This document shows positions 40,953 to 52,714 of a DNA stretch of 64,000 nt, piece by piece. The DNA is from Elmis aenea (Eukaryota; Arthropoda; Insecta; Coleoptera; Elmidae). A model generated the notes under the pieces. That model made no database searches. It saw only the letters and a list, made by a program, of their open reading frames with translations, and was not told where the DNA came from. Numbering within the stretch: position 1 is the first letter of the stretch; each line of letters begins with the position of its first letter. The stretch covers positions 124,001-188,000 of the forward strand of contig CANTFG010000200.1 in assembly GCA_947652605.1 (NCBI GenBank), read 5' to 3'. The position numbers and the translations under genes are program-made.

Positions 40953-41939
40953 GAACCAAATCGTAAGAGCCGTTTTCGAGAAAAATTTTCAAAATTTTTA
41001 ATTTTCTGAATAACTTTGTAAATTAAATTTCAAAATAGTTGAGACAAACGGCATTATTTTAAGAAAAATAAACTCTATAACATACTAAAATTTGAACAAA
41101 ATCGTAAGAGCCGTTTTCGAGAAAAATTTTCAAAATTTTTATTTTTCTGAATAACTTTGTAAATTAAATTTCAAAATAGTTAAGACAAACGGCATTATAC
41201 TAAGAAAAATAAACTCTATAACATACTAAAATTTGAACAAAATCGTAAGAGCCGTTTTCGAGAAAAATTTTCAAAATTTTTAATTTTCTGAATAACTTTG
41301 TAAATTAAATTTCAAAATAGTTGAGACAAACGGCATTATACTAAGAAAAATAAACTCTATAACATACTAAAATTTGAACAAAATCGTAAGAGCCGTTTTC
41401 GAGAAAAATTTTCAAAATTTTTAATTTTCTGAATAACTTTGTAAATTAAATTTCAAAATAGTTGAGACAAACGGCATTATACTAAGAAAAATAAACTCTA
41501 TAACATACTAAAATTTGAACAAAATCGTAGAAGCCGTTTTCGTGAAAAATTTTCAAAATTTTTAAGTTTCTGAATAACTTTGTAAATTAAATTTCAAAAT
41601 AGTTGAGACAAACAGCATTATACTAATAAAAATAAACTCTATAACATACTAAAATTTGAACAAAATCGTAAGAGCCGTTTTCAAGAAAAATTTTCAAAAT
41701 TTTTAATTTTCTGAATAACTTTGTAAATTAAATTTCAAAATAGTTAAGACAAACGGCATTATACTAAGAAAAATAAACTCTATAACATACTAAAATTTGA
41801 ACAAAATCGTAAGAGCCGTTTTCGAGAAAAATTTTCAAAATTTTTAATTTTCTGAATAACTTTGTAAATTAAATTTCAAAATAGTTGAGACAAACGGCAT
41901 TATACTAAGAAAAATAAACTCTATAACATACTAAAATTT
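40953..41939. repeat. 987-bp (7 x 141) higher-order unit, copy 1
   Basis: The GAACCAAATCG variant occurs at 40953, 41940 and 42927, each 987 bp apart. CGTAGAAGCCGTTTTCGTG (from about 41526) recurs 987 bp later. The phase of the unit is arbitrary. Confidence 0.82.
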
Positions 41940-42926
41940 GAACCAAATCGTAAGAGCCGTTTTCGAGAAAAATTTTCAAAATTTTTAATTTTCTGAATAA
42001 CTTTGTAAATTAAATTTCAAAATAGTTGAGACAAACGGCATTATTTTAAGAAAAATAAACTCTATAACATACTAAAATTTGAACAAAATCGTAAGAGCCG
42101 TTTTCGAGAAAAATTTTCAAAATTTTTAATTTTCTGAATAACTTTGTAAATTAAATTTCAAAATAGTTAAGACAAACGGCATTATACTAAGAAAAATAAA
42201 CTCTATAACATACTAAAATTTGAACAAAATCGTAAGAGCCGTTTTCGAGAAAAATTTTCAAAATTTTTAATTTTCTGAATAACTTTGTAAATTAAATTTC
42301 AAAATAGTTGAGACAAACGGCATTATACTAAGAAAAATAAACTCTATAACATACTAAAATTTGAACAAAATCGTAAGAGCCGTTTTCGAGAAAAATTTTC
42401 AAAATTTTTAATTTTCTGAATAACTTTGTAAATTAAATTTCAAAATAGTTGAGACAAACGGCATTATACTAAGAAAAATAAACTCTATAACATACTAAAA
42501 TTTGAACAAAATCGTAGAAGCCGTTTTCGTGAAAAATTTTCAAAATTTTTAAGTTTCTGAATAACTTTGTAAATTAAATTTCAAAATAGTTGAGACAAAC
42601 AGCATTATACTAATAAAAATAAACTCTATAACATACTAAAATTTGAACAAAATCGTAAGAGCCGTTTTCAAGAAAAATTTTCAAAATTTTTAATTTTCTG
42701 AATAACTTTGTAAATTAAATTTCAAAATAGTTAAGACAAACGGCATTATACTAAGAAAAATAAACTCTATAACATACTAAAATTTGAACAAAATCGTAAG
42801 AGCCGTTTTCGAGAAAAATTTTCAAAATTTTTAATTTTCTGAATAACTTTGTAAATTAAATTTCAAAATAGTTGAGACAAACGGCATTATACTAAGAAAA
42901 ATAAACTCTATAACATACTAAAATTT
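41940..42926. repeat. 987-bp (7 x 141) higher-order unit, copy 2
   Basis: Second heptamer, nearly identical to 40953-41939. A third begins at 42927 but departs by the next GAACC variant at 43491 (spacing 564 = 4 x 141). Confidence 0.82.
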
Positions 42927-45900
42927 GAACCAAATCGTAAGAGCCGTTTTCGAGAAAAATTTTCAAAATTTTTAATTTTCTGAATAACTTTGTAAATTAA
43001 ATTTCAAAATAGTTGAGACAAACGGCATTATTTTAAGAAAAATAAACTCTATAACATACTAAAATTTGAACAAAATCGTAAGAGCCGTTTTCGAGAAAAA
43101 TTTTCAAAATTTTTAATTTTCTGAATAACTTTGTAAATTAAATTTCAAAATAGTTAAGACAAACGGCATTATACTAAGAAAAATAAACTCTATAACATAC
43201 TAAAATTTGAACAAAATCGTAAGAGCCGTTTTCGAGAAAAATTTTCAAAATTTTTAATTTTCTGAATAACTTTGTAAATTAAATTTCAAAATAGTTGAGA
43301 CAAACGGCATTATACTAAGAAAAATAAACTCTATAACATACTAAAATTTGAACAAAATCGTAAGAGCCGTTTTCAAGAAAAATTTAAAAAATTTTTAATT
43401 TTCTAAATAACTTTGTAAATTAAATTTCAAAATAGTTGAGACAAACGGCATTATACTAAGAAAAATAAACTCTATAACATACTAAAATTTGAACCAAATC
43501 GTAAGAGCCGTTTTCGAGAAAAATTTTCAAAATTTTTAATTTTCTGAATAACTTTGTAAATTAAATTTCAAAATAGTTGAGACAAACGGCATTAAAAAAA
43601 AAAAAAATAAACTCTATAACATACTAAAATTTAAACAAAATCGTAAAAGCCGTTTTCGAGAAAAATTTTCAAAATTTTTAATTTTCTGAATAACTTTGTA
43701 AATTAAATTTCAAAATAGTTAAGACAAACGGCATTATACTAAGAAAAATAAACTCTATAACATACTAAAATTTGAACAAAATCGTAAGAGCCGTTTTCGA
43801 GAAAAATTTTCAAAATTTTTAATTTTGTGAATAATTTTGTAAATTAAATTTCAAAATAGTTAAGACAAACGGCATTATACTAAGAAAAATAAACTCTATA
43901 ACATACTAAAATTTGAACAAAATCGTAAAAGCCGTTTTCGAGAAAAATTTTCAAAATTTTTAATTTTCTGAATAACTTTGTAAATTAAATTTCAAAATAG
44001 TTGAGACAAACGGCATTATACTAAGAAAAATAAACTCTATAACATACTAAAATTTGAACAAAATCGTAAGAGCCGTTTTCGTGAAAAATTTTCAAAATTT
44101 TTAAGTTTCTGAATAACTTTGTAAATTAAATTTCAAAATAGTTGAGACAAACAGCATTATACTAATAAAAATAAACTCTATAACATACTAAAATTTGAAC
44201 AAAATCGTAAGAGCCGTTTTCAAGAAAAATTTTCAAAATTTTTTATTTTCTGAATAACTTTGTAAATTAAATTTCAAAATAGTTAAGACAAACGGCATTA
44301 TACTAAGAAAAATAAACTCTAAAACATACTAAAATTTGAACAAAATCGTAAGAGCCGTTTTCGAGAAAAATTTTCAAAATTTTTAATTTTCTGAATAACT
44401 TTGTAAATTAAATTTCAAAATAGTTGAGACAAACGGCATTATACTAAGAAAAATAAACTCTATAACATACTAAAATTTGAACAAAATCGTAATAGCCGTT
44501 TTCGCGAAAAATTTTCAAAATTTTTAATTTTCTGAATAACTTTGTAAATTAAATTTCAAAATAGTTGAGACAAACGGCATTATACTAAGAAAAATAAACT
44601 CTATAACATACTAAAATTTGAACAAAATCGTAAAAGCCGTTTTCGAGAAAAATTTTCAAAATTTTTAATTTTCTGAATAACTTTGTAAATTAAATTTCAA
44701 AATAGTTGAGACAAACGGCATTATACTAAGAAAAATAAACTCTATAACATACTAAAATTTGAACAAAATCGTAGGAGCCGTTTTCGAGAAAAATTTTCAA
44801 AATTTTTAATTTTGTGAATAATTTTGTAAATTAAATTTCAAAATAGTTGAGACAAACGGCATTATACTAAAAAAAATAAACTCTATAACATACTAAAATT
44901 TGAACACAATCGTAAGAGCCGTTTTCGAGAAAAATTTTCAAAATTTTTAATTTTCTGAATAACTTTGTAAATTAAATTTCAAAATAGTTGAGACAAACGG
45001 CATTATTTAAAAAAAAATAAACTCTATAACATACTAAAATTTAAACAAAATCGTAAAAGCCGTTTTCGAGAAAAATTTTCAAAATTTTTAATTTTCTGAA
45101 TAACTTTGTAAATTAAATTTCAAAATAGTTAAGACAAACGGCATTATACTAAGAAAAATAAACTCTATAACATACTAAAATTTGAACAAAATCGTAAGAG
45201 CCGTTTTCGAGAAAAATTTTCAAAATTTTTAATTTTGTGAATAATTTTGTAAATTAAATTTCAAAATAGTTAAGACAAACGGCATTATACTAAGAAAAAT
45301 AAACTCTATAACATACTAAAATTTGAACAAAATCGTAAGAGCCGTTTTCGAGAAAAATTTTCAAAATTTTTAATTTTGTGAATAATTTTGTAAATTAAAT
45401 TTCAAAATAGTTAAGACAAACGGCATTATACTAAGAAAAATAAACTCTATAACATACTAAAATTTGAACAAAATCGTAAAAGCCGTTTTCGAGAAAAATT
45501 TTCAAAATTTTTAAGTTTCTGAATAACTTTGTAAATTAAATTTCAAAATAGTTGAGACAAACAGCATTATACTAATAAAAATAAACTCTATAACATACTA
45601 AAATTTGAACAAAATCGTAAGAGCCGTTTTCGAGAAAAATTTTCAAAATTTTTAATTTTCTGAATAACTTTGTAAATTAAATTTCAAAATAGTTGAGACA
45701 AACGGCATTATACTAAGAAAAATAAACTCTATAACATACTAAAATTTGAACAAAATCGTAATAGCCGTTTTCGCGAAAAATTTTCAAAATTTTTAATTTT
45801 CTGAATAACTTTGTAAATTAAATTTTAAAATAGTTGAGACAAACGGCATTATACTAAGAAAAATAAACTCTATAACATACTAAAATTTGAACAAAATCGT

Positions 45901-46991
45901 AAAAGCCGTTTTCGAGAAAAATTTTCAAAATTTTTAATTTTCTGAATAACTTTGTAAATTAAATTTCAAAATAGTTGAGACAAACGGCATTATACTAAGA
46001 AAAATAAACTCTATAACATACTAAAATTTGAACAAAATCGTAGGAGCCGTTTTCGAGAAAAGTTTTCAAAATTTTTAATTTTGTGAATAATTTTGTAAAT
46101 TAAATTTCAAAATAGTTGAGACAAACGGCATTATACTAAAAAAAATAAACTCTATAACATACTAAAATTTGAACAAAATCGTAAGAGCCGTTTTCGAGAA
46201 AAATTTTCAAAATTTTTAATTTTCTGAATAACTTTGTAAATTAAATTTCAAAATAGTTAAGACAAACGGCATTATTTTAAAAAAAATAAACTCTATATCA
46301 TACTAAAATTTGAACAAAATCGTAAGAGCCGTTTTCGAGAAAAATTTTCAAAATTTTTAATTTTCTGAATAACTTTGTAAATTAAATTTCAAAATAGTTG
46401 AGACAAACGGCATTATACTAAAAAAAATAAACTCTATAACATACTAAGATTTGAACAAAATCGTAAGAGCCGTTTTCGAGAAAAATTTTCAAAATTTTTA
46501 ATTTTCTGAATAACTTTGTAAATTAAATTTCAAAATAGTTGAGACAAACGGCATTATAATAAGAAAAATAAACTCTATAACATACTAAAATTTGAACAAA
46601 ATCGTAAAAGCCGTTTTCGAGAAAAATTTTCAAAATTTTTAATTTTCTGAATAACTTTGTAAATTAAATTTCAAAATAGTTGAGACAAACGGCATTATAC
46701 TAAGAAAAATAAACTCTATAACATACTAAAATTTGAACAAAATCGTAAGAGCCGTTTTCGAGAAAAGTTTTCAAAATTTTTAATTTTCTAAATAACTTTG
46801 TAAATTAAATTTTAAAATAGTTGAGACAAACGGCATTATACTAAGAAAAATAAACTCTATAACATACTAAAATTTGAACAAAATCGTAAGAGCCATTTTC
46901 GAGAAAAATTTTCAAAATTTTTTAATTTTTTAAATAACTTTGTAAATTAAATTTCAAAATAGTTGAGACAAACGGCATTATACTAAGAAAA

Positions 46992-47445
46992 AAAGGCTAT
47001 ATACTCTTTGCACTTTTTTCGACAAAAAAATCGATTTTCTTAAAACTACAGCAAATGGCTTCAAACTTCTTATACACGTTAGTTATGAGCAAGTTAAGGA
47101 TTATTAGCCCCTAAATACGATTTTTAATTTTTCGCGAAAAATGGGAAAAGTACAAAGGCTATAGTCTTTGCACTTTTTTCGACAAAAAAATCGATTTTCT
47201 TAAAACTACAGCAAATGGATTCAAACTTCTTATACACGTTAGTTATGAGCAAGTTAAGGATTATTAGCCACTAAATACGATTATTAATTTTTCGCGAAAA
47301 ATGGGAAAAGTACAAAGGCTATAGTCTTTGCACTTTTTTCGACAAAAAAATCGATTTTCTTAAAACTACAGCAAATGGATTCAAACTTCTTATACGCGTT
47401 AGTTATGAGCAAATTAAGGATTATTAGCCCCTAAATACGATTTTT
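46992..47445. repeat. Isolated SatB triplet inside SatA
   Basis: Three SatB units reappear after 16.8 kb of pure SatA, with the usual entry (CTAAGAAAAAAAGGCTATATACTC) and exit (TTTTTTGAATAATTTTGG) junctions. The middle unit has private changes (TTAGCCACTAAATACGATTATTAATT) and the last has TTATACGCGTTAG. Because the junctions match those of the left mosaic, this cluster shares its origin with the mosaic. Confidence 0.92.
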
Positions 47446-47679
47446 AATTTTTTGAATAATTTTGGAAATTAAATTTTAAAATAGTTGAGACAAACAGCAT
47501 TATTTAAAAAAAAATAAACTCTATAACATACTAAAATTTAAACAAAATCGTAAAAGCCGTTATCGAGAAAAATTTTCAAAATTTTTAATTTTCTGAATAA
47601 CTTTGTAAATTAAATTTCAAAATAGTTAAGACAAACGGCATTATACTAAGAAAAATAAACTCTATAACATACTAAAATT

Positions 47680-48666
47680 TGAACAAAATCGTAAGAGCCG
47701 TTTTCGAGAAAAATTTTCAAAATTTTTAATTTTGTGAATAATTTTGTAAATTAAATTTCAAAATAGTTAAGACAAACGGCATTATACTAAGAAAAATAAA
47801 CTCTATAACATACTAAAATTTGAACAAAATCGTAAGAGCCGTTTTCGAGAAAAATTTTCAAAATTTTTAATTTTCTGAATAACTTTGTAAATTAAATTTC
47901 AAAATAGTTGAGACAAACGGCATTATACTAAGAAAAATAAACTCTATAACATACTAAAATTTGAACAAAATCGTAAGAGCCGTTTTCGTGAAAAATTTTC
48001 AAAATTTTTAAGTTTTTGAATAACTTTGTAAATTAAATTTCAAAATAGTTGAGACAAACAGCATTATACTAATAAAAATAAACTCTATAACATACTAAAA
48101 TTTGAACAAAATCGTAAGAGCCGTTTTCAAGAAAAATTTTCAAAATTTTTAATTTTCTGAATAACTTTGTAAATTAAATTTCAAAATAGTTAAGACAAAC
48201 GGCATTATACTAAGAAAAATAAACTCTATAACATACTAAAATTTGAACAAAATCGTAAGAGCCGTTTTCGAGAAAAATTTTCAAAATTTTTAATTTTCTG
48301 AATAACTTTGTAAATTAAATTTCAAAATAGTTGAGACAAACGGCATTATACTAAGAAAAATAAACTCTATAACATACTAAAATTTGAATAAAATCGTAAG
48401 AGCCGTTTTCGCGAAAAATTTTCAAAATTTTTAATTTTCTAAATAACTTTGTAAATTAAATTTCAAAATAGTTGAGACAAACGGCATTATACTAAGAAAA
48501 ATAAACTCTATAACATACTAAAATTTGAACAAAATCGAAAAAGCCGTTTTCGAGAAAAATTTTCAAAATTTTTAATTTTCTGAATAACTTTGTAAATTAA
48601 ATTTCAAAATAGTTGAGACAAACGGCATTATACTAAGAAAAATAAACTCTATAACATACTAAAATT
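47680..48666. repeat. 987-bp heptamer, second locus, copy 1 (approximate ends)
   Basis: Matches n+987: 47987/48974 (CGTGAAAAATT followed by AAGTTTTTG), 48387/49374 (GAATAAAATCG) and about 48536/49523 (CGAAAAAGCCG). It has the same length as the 40953-42926 heptamer but carries different variants. Confidence 0.8.
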
Positions 48667-49653
48667 TGAACAAAATCGTAAGAGCCGTTTTCGAGAAAAA
48701 TTTTCAAAATTTTTAATTTTGTGAATAATTTTGTAAATTAAATTTCAAAATAGTTAAGACAAACGGCATTATACTAAGAAAAATAAACTCTATAACATAC
48801 TAAAATTTGAACAAAATCGTAAGAGCCGTTTTCGAGAAAAATTTTCAAAATTTTTAATTTTCTGAATAACTTTGTAAATTAAATTTCAAAATAGTTGAGA
48901 CAAACGGCATTATACTAAGAAAAATAAACTCTATAACATACTAAAATTTGAACAAAATCGTAAGAGCCGTTTTCGTGAAAAATTTTCAAAATTTTTAAGT
49001 TTTTGAATAACTTTGTAAATTAAATTTCAAAATAGTTGAGACAAACAGCATTATACTAATAAAAATAAACTCTATAACATACTAAAATTTGAACAAAATC
49101 GTAAGAGCCGTTTTCAAGAAAAATTTTCAAAATTTTTAATTTTCTGAATAACTTTGTAAATTAAATTTCAAAATAGTTAAGACAAACGGCATTATACTAA
49201 GAAAAATAAACTCTATAACATACTAAAATTTGAACAAAATCGTAAGAGCCGTTTTCGAGAAAAATTTTCAAAATTTTTAATTTTCTGAATAACTTTGTAA
49301 ATTAAATTTCAAAATAGTTGAGACAAACGGCATTATACTAAGAAAAATAAACTCTATAACATACTAAAATTTGAATAAAATCGTAAGAGCCGTTTTCGCG
49401 AAAAATTTTCAAAATTTTTAATTTTCTAAATAACTTTGTAAATTAAATTTCAAAATAGTTGAGACAAACGGCATTATACTAAGAAAAATAAACTCTATAA
49501 CATACTAAAATTTGAACAAAATCGAAAAAGCCGTTTTCGAGAAAAATTTTCAAAATTTTTAATTTTCTGAATAACTTTGTAAATTAAATTTCAAAATAGT
49601 TGAGACAAACGGCATTATACTAAGAAAAATAAACTCTATAACATACTAAAATT
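48667..49653. repeat. 987-bp heptamer, second locus, copy 2 (approximate ends)
   Basis: Adjacent partner of 47680-48666, nearly identical. Confidence 0.8.
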
Positions 49654-50482
49654 TGAACAAAATCGTAAGAGCCGTTTTCGAGAAAAATTTTCAAAATTTT
49701 TAATTTTCTGATTAACTTTGTAAATTAAATTTCAAAATAGTTGAGACAAACGGCATTATACTAAGAAAAATAAACTCTATAACATACTAAAATTTGAACA
49801 AAATCGTAAAAGCCGTTTTCGAGAAAAATTTTCAAAATTTTTAATTTTCTGAATAACTTTGTAAATTAAATTTCAAAATAGTTGAGACAAACGGCAATAT
49901 ACTAAGAAAACTCTATAACATACTAAAATTTGAACAAAATCGTAAGAGCCGTTTTCGAGAAAAATTTTCAAAATTTTTAATTTTCTGATTAACTTTGTAA
50001 ATTAAATTTCAAAATAGTTGAGACAAACGGCATTATACTAAGAAAAATAAACTCTATAACATACTAAAATTTGAACAAAATCGTAAGAGCCGTTTTCGAG
50101 AAAAATTTTCAAAATTTTTAATTTTCTGATTAACTTTGTAAATTAAATTTCAAAATAGTTGAGACAAACGGCATTATACTAAGAAAAATAAACTCTATAA
50201 CATACTAAAATTTGAACAAAATCGAAAAAGCCGTTTTCGAGAAAAATTTTCAAAATTTTTAATTTTCTGATTAACTTTGTAAATTAAATTTCAAAATAGT
50301 TGAGACAAACGGCATTATACTAAGAAAAATAAACTCTATAACATACTAAAATTTGAACAAAATCGTAAGAGCCGTTTTCGAGAAAAATTTTCAAAATTTT
50401 TAATTTTCTGATTAACTTTGTAAATTAAATTTCAAAATAGTTGAGACAAACGGCAATATACTAAGAAAAATAAACTCTATAA

Positions 50483-51085
50483 GGTCCATGTCCTGGGCCC
50501 CCCCACATTTGAAATGTAACTTTTTTTTAAATGTAGAAGGTTGTGCTAGCCTTGTGCTGGCGTGCTTTGTTAAAATTTTTGATTGTGCTGGTTTCGTTAG
50601 GCTACAAATTCAATTTTAATTTGGGGGGGCTGTGGACATGATAGCCCCCCCACCACGTAATTTAAACATTTTTTTTAAAAAGATATGTTGTGCTAGCCTT
50701 GTGCTGGCGTGCTTTGTTAAAATTTTTGATTGTGCTGGTTCCGTTAGGCTACAAATTCGATTTTAATTTGGGGGGGCTGTGAACATGATAGCCCCCCCAC
50801 CACGTAATTTAAATTTTTTTTTTAGGCAGATATGTTGTGCTAGCCTTGTGCTGGCGTGCTTTGTTAAAGTTTTTGATTGTGCTGGTTCCATTACACGACA
50901 ATTTTGATTTTAAATTGGAGGGGCTGTAGACATGATAGCCCCCCCACCAAGTAATTTAAACATTTTTTTTAGACAGATGTATTGTGCTAGCCTTGTGCTG
51001 GCGTGTGCTGTTAAAATTTTTGATTGTGCTGTTTCGTTACGCTACGATTTTGGTTTAAAATCTGAGGGGCTCTAGACATGATTAG
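50483..51085 (+). repeat. Left arm: terminal segment and four 147-bp subterminal repeats
   Basis: TTGTGCTAGCCTTGTGCTGG starts at 50541, 50688, 50835 and 50982, exactly 147 bp apart. Each unit contains GGGGGGGCT and AGCCCCCCC around GTGGACATGAT (50623-50651 in the first), a perfect 9-bp stem with an 11-base loop; the third unit has weaker G runs. The GGACATG inside each unit resembles the element's own end read inward, so the repeats look like serial copies of the terminus. Confidence 0.88.
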
Positions 51086-51116
51086 ATTTGCTTTTTTATA
51101 CATTGAACCATTATTG

Positions 51117-51437
51117 TTATTTGTTATCTTTGAAAAGGATGACTTCTAAAAAATTTATTGAATAATCTGTTTCTGTCTCACAGGTAAATTAAATTTTTGG
51201 ATGGTAACTGTTGAATAAGTTTAAAATGTTATTGACTTTGGATTTTGGAACGCCTAAAATTAAATCGTCTACATATTTCTTTAAAAAAGGGATGTTATCA
51301 GATATTTTTGGCATTATTGTTTTTAATAAATCATCTAATATTATTTCTGCAATAATAGGGGGGGCATTTGTAAGAAATATTTTAAAGTGCTGTGTTGTAA
51401 CAATGTTTTTCCTATAATTTTCGTCTATGTAAAACAA
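51117..51437 (-). pseudogene. Penelope-like reverse transcriptase fragment, left arm
   Basis: The 51437-51189 frame contains PIIAEIILDDLL, then LKKYVDDLILGVPKSK with the YVDD catalytic motif, then NLFNSYHPKI, and stops. The residues after the stop, in the same frame to 51117, read FTCETETDYSINFLEV, matching the usual continuation in Penelope-like elements (FN.yh..iQFT.E, then inFLD). The stop at 51189-51191 stands where Gln is expected. The fragment covers only the core palm region. The RT N-terminus, thumb and GIY-YIG endonuclease are missing, and there is no ATG (the open frame begins with TTG). The family call rests on motif memory without a search. Confidence 0.72.
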
Positions 51438-51812
51438 TTTTATGTATTCTAAATGTGTCTATGGCATCTAAAAAAAATTATAACAGTTTCAATTAAAATT
51501 ATTAATGAAATTAATCAAAATAAAGCTACATATCCCACTCATCTATTAAATAATACTGTAAAGTACAAGCACGTGTTTTTTTAAATCTTATTATAAGGAC
51601 TTTTTGCTGATTTTTAATTTTAACTATACTTGTAAGTATTAAAGAATGTTTTTTGACTATGTTACAATGTACACTATACAGGATGATTGATTGAGACCGG
51701 TACTTAAAAATATATGAACAATGAAAAAGGGTATGGATCTGAAATTTTGGTAATGTCCATAATGGCTTCTGGTCTGTTATTTGAAAATATTTTCAAGATG
51801 GCGACACTTCCG
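51438..51812. other. Left arm inner A+T-rich segment, no gene
   Basis: Inverted match to about 52283-52678. It includes CACGTG (51571-51576) and, from 51677, TACAGGATGATTGATTGAGACC, the start of a dispersed repeat whose intact counterpart is in the right arm. No open frame of note. Confidence 0.65.
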
Positions 51813-52282
51813 AAAATACCGGAAGTTGACGTCTACTTTCTTATTTCAAATACAATGGTATATTTTTTAATGCGTATTTGGATTTAAAACGTTATTTTAG
51901 AGGGACTTTTATTGACCTAAGTGCAGTCATTATTAAAATTTTTGGACTTTTTTGAAAATTCTTAGATTTTCATCGTGATGCTTAATATTCTCTAACACGG
52001 CCATTTTTCAAGAAAAAACGCTTAAATTTAGACCAGGCCTAGAAGAAACCTTGGAGTACATCCTGGAATTCTTGCAATCTATGCATTACTTACAGGGTGT
52101 CCAAAACTTAATTTTCTTTTAATACAACTTCAGACCACTAAAACTCGTTTTTTTCAAATACAGTGCCCATACTTTTTTTTCATTTTCTAATGCAAAATTA
52201 CATTCTGCATCAATCTGTGTTAGCGTTTCCTATACCTATCTGCAACAATTTTCGAGTTATTAAGTTATTAACTTCTGGCGTT
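51813..52282. other. Loop between foldback arms
   Basis: About 470 bp not paired between the arms. Its left half begins GAAAATACCGGAAGTTGACG. Its right half holds the outer part of a CAGGGTG-type repeat from 52091. No protein signature found. Confidence 0.6.
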
Positions 52283-52420
52283 TCCGGAAGTGTCGCCATC
52301 TTGAAAATATTTTCAATAAACAGACAAGATGCCATTATGGTCATAACCAAAATTTCAGATCCATACCCTTTTTCATTCTTCATATATTTTTAAGTACCGG
52401 TCTCAATCAATCACCCTGTA
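52091..52420. mobile_element. Small dispersed element with CAGGGTG ends (MITE-like), about 330 bp
   Basis: Bounded by TACAGGGTG at 52091 and CACCCTGTA ending at 52420, an inverted pair of nine bases. It contains GGAAGTGTCGCCATCTTG and TGAAAATATTTTC, the inner part of which is repeated inverted at 51783-51812. Short elements with CAGGGTG termini are common in insect genomes, from general knowledge; I cannot name the family. A 76-codon open frame across it has no recognisable domain. It may have been the seed of the palindrome, since the arms meet inside it. Confidence 0.5.
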
Positions 52421-52714
52421 TAGTGTATATTGTAACATAGTCAAAGAACATGCTTTAATACTTGCAAGTATAGTTAAAATTTAAAATTGTACATCTGTGA
52501 TGAAAAATCAGCAAAAAGTCCTTATAATAAAATTTAAAAAAACACGTGCTTGTACTTTACAGTATTATTTAATTGATGAGTGGGATATGTAGCTTTATTT
52601 TGATTTATGTAATTAATAATTTTAATTGAAACTGTTATAAATTTTTTTAGATGCCATAGACACATTTAGAATACATAAAATTGTTTTACATAGACGAAAA
52701 TTATAGGACAAACA
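52421..52714. other. Right arm inner A+T-rich segment, no gene
   Basis: Inverted counterpart of about 51438-51676, with CACGTG at 52541-52546. It contains AAATTGTACATCTGTGATGA, partly absent from the left arm, so the arms have diverged here. Confidence 0.6.

Larger units (their letters stand above)
30151..46991. repeat. Homogeneous SatA array, about 119 monomers of 141 bp
   Basis: About 16.8 kb of uninterrupted 141-bp units with no SatB. Variant monomers labelled by TTTTTAAGTTTCTG with CGTGAAAAATT, then CTAATAAAAATAAAC in the next unit, recur near 32540, 34655, 36480, 37045, 40005, 41555, 42545 and 44095 and mark higher-order structure. The spacings measured are whole multiples of 141. One monomer (43594-43607) has a long A run replacing TACTAAG. 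No frame stays open. Confidence 0.95.
47446..50482. repeat. Terminal SatA array, about 21 monomers
   Basis: 141-bp units ending abruptly at CTCTATAA (50482), where the foldback element begins. One monomer near 49895-49915 lacks six bases (ACTAAGAAAACTCTATAAC). The last units share TTTCTGATTAACTTTG, which recurs in every monomer start from about 49700 on and indicates a local run of very recent copies. Confidence 0.93.

Noticed and set aside
1..50482. CRISPR-like array
   Set aside because: The repeats are contiguous 141/160-bp satellite units with no unique spacers, no leader and no cas genes.
50541..51085. 147-bp repeat period read as nucleosome phasing
   Set aside because: The number equals nucleosome core length, but three or four copies in a transposon end do not support a chromatin role.
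51211..51417. 68-codon plus-strand open frame, and its mirror 52666-52914 on the minus strand
   Set aside because: Both are antisense to the reverse transcriptase fragments and are copies of each other through the palindrome.
52163..52393. 76-codon plus-strand open frame
   Set aside because: Lies across the CAGGGTG-ended repeat and the foldback arm, with no recognisable domain.
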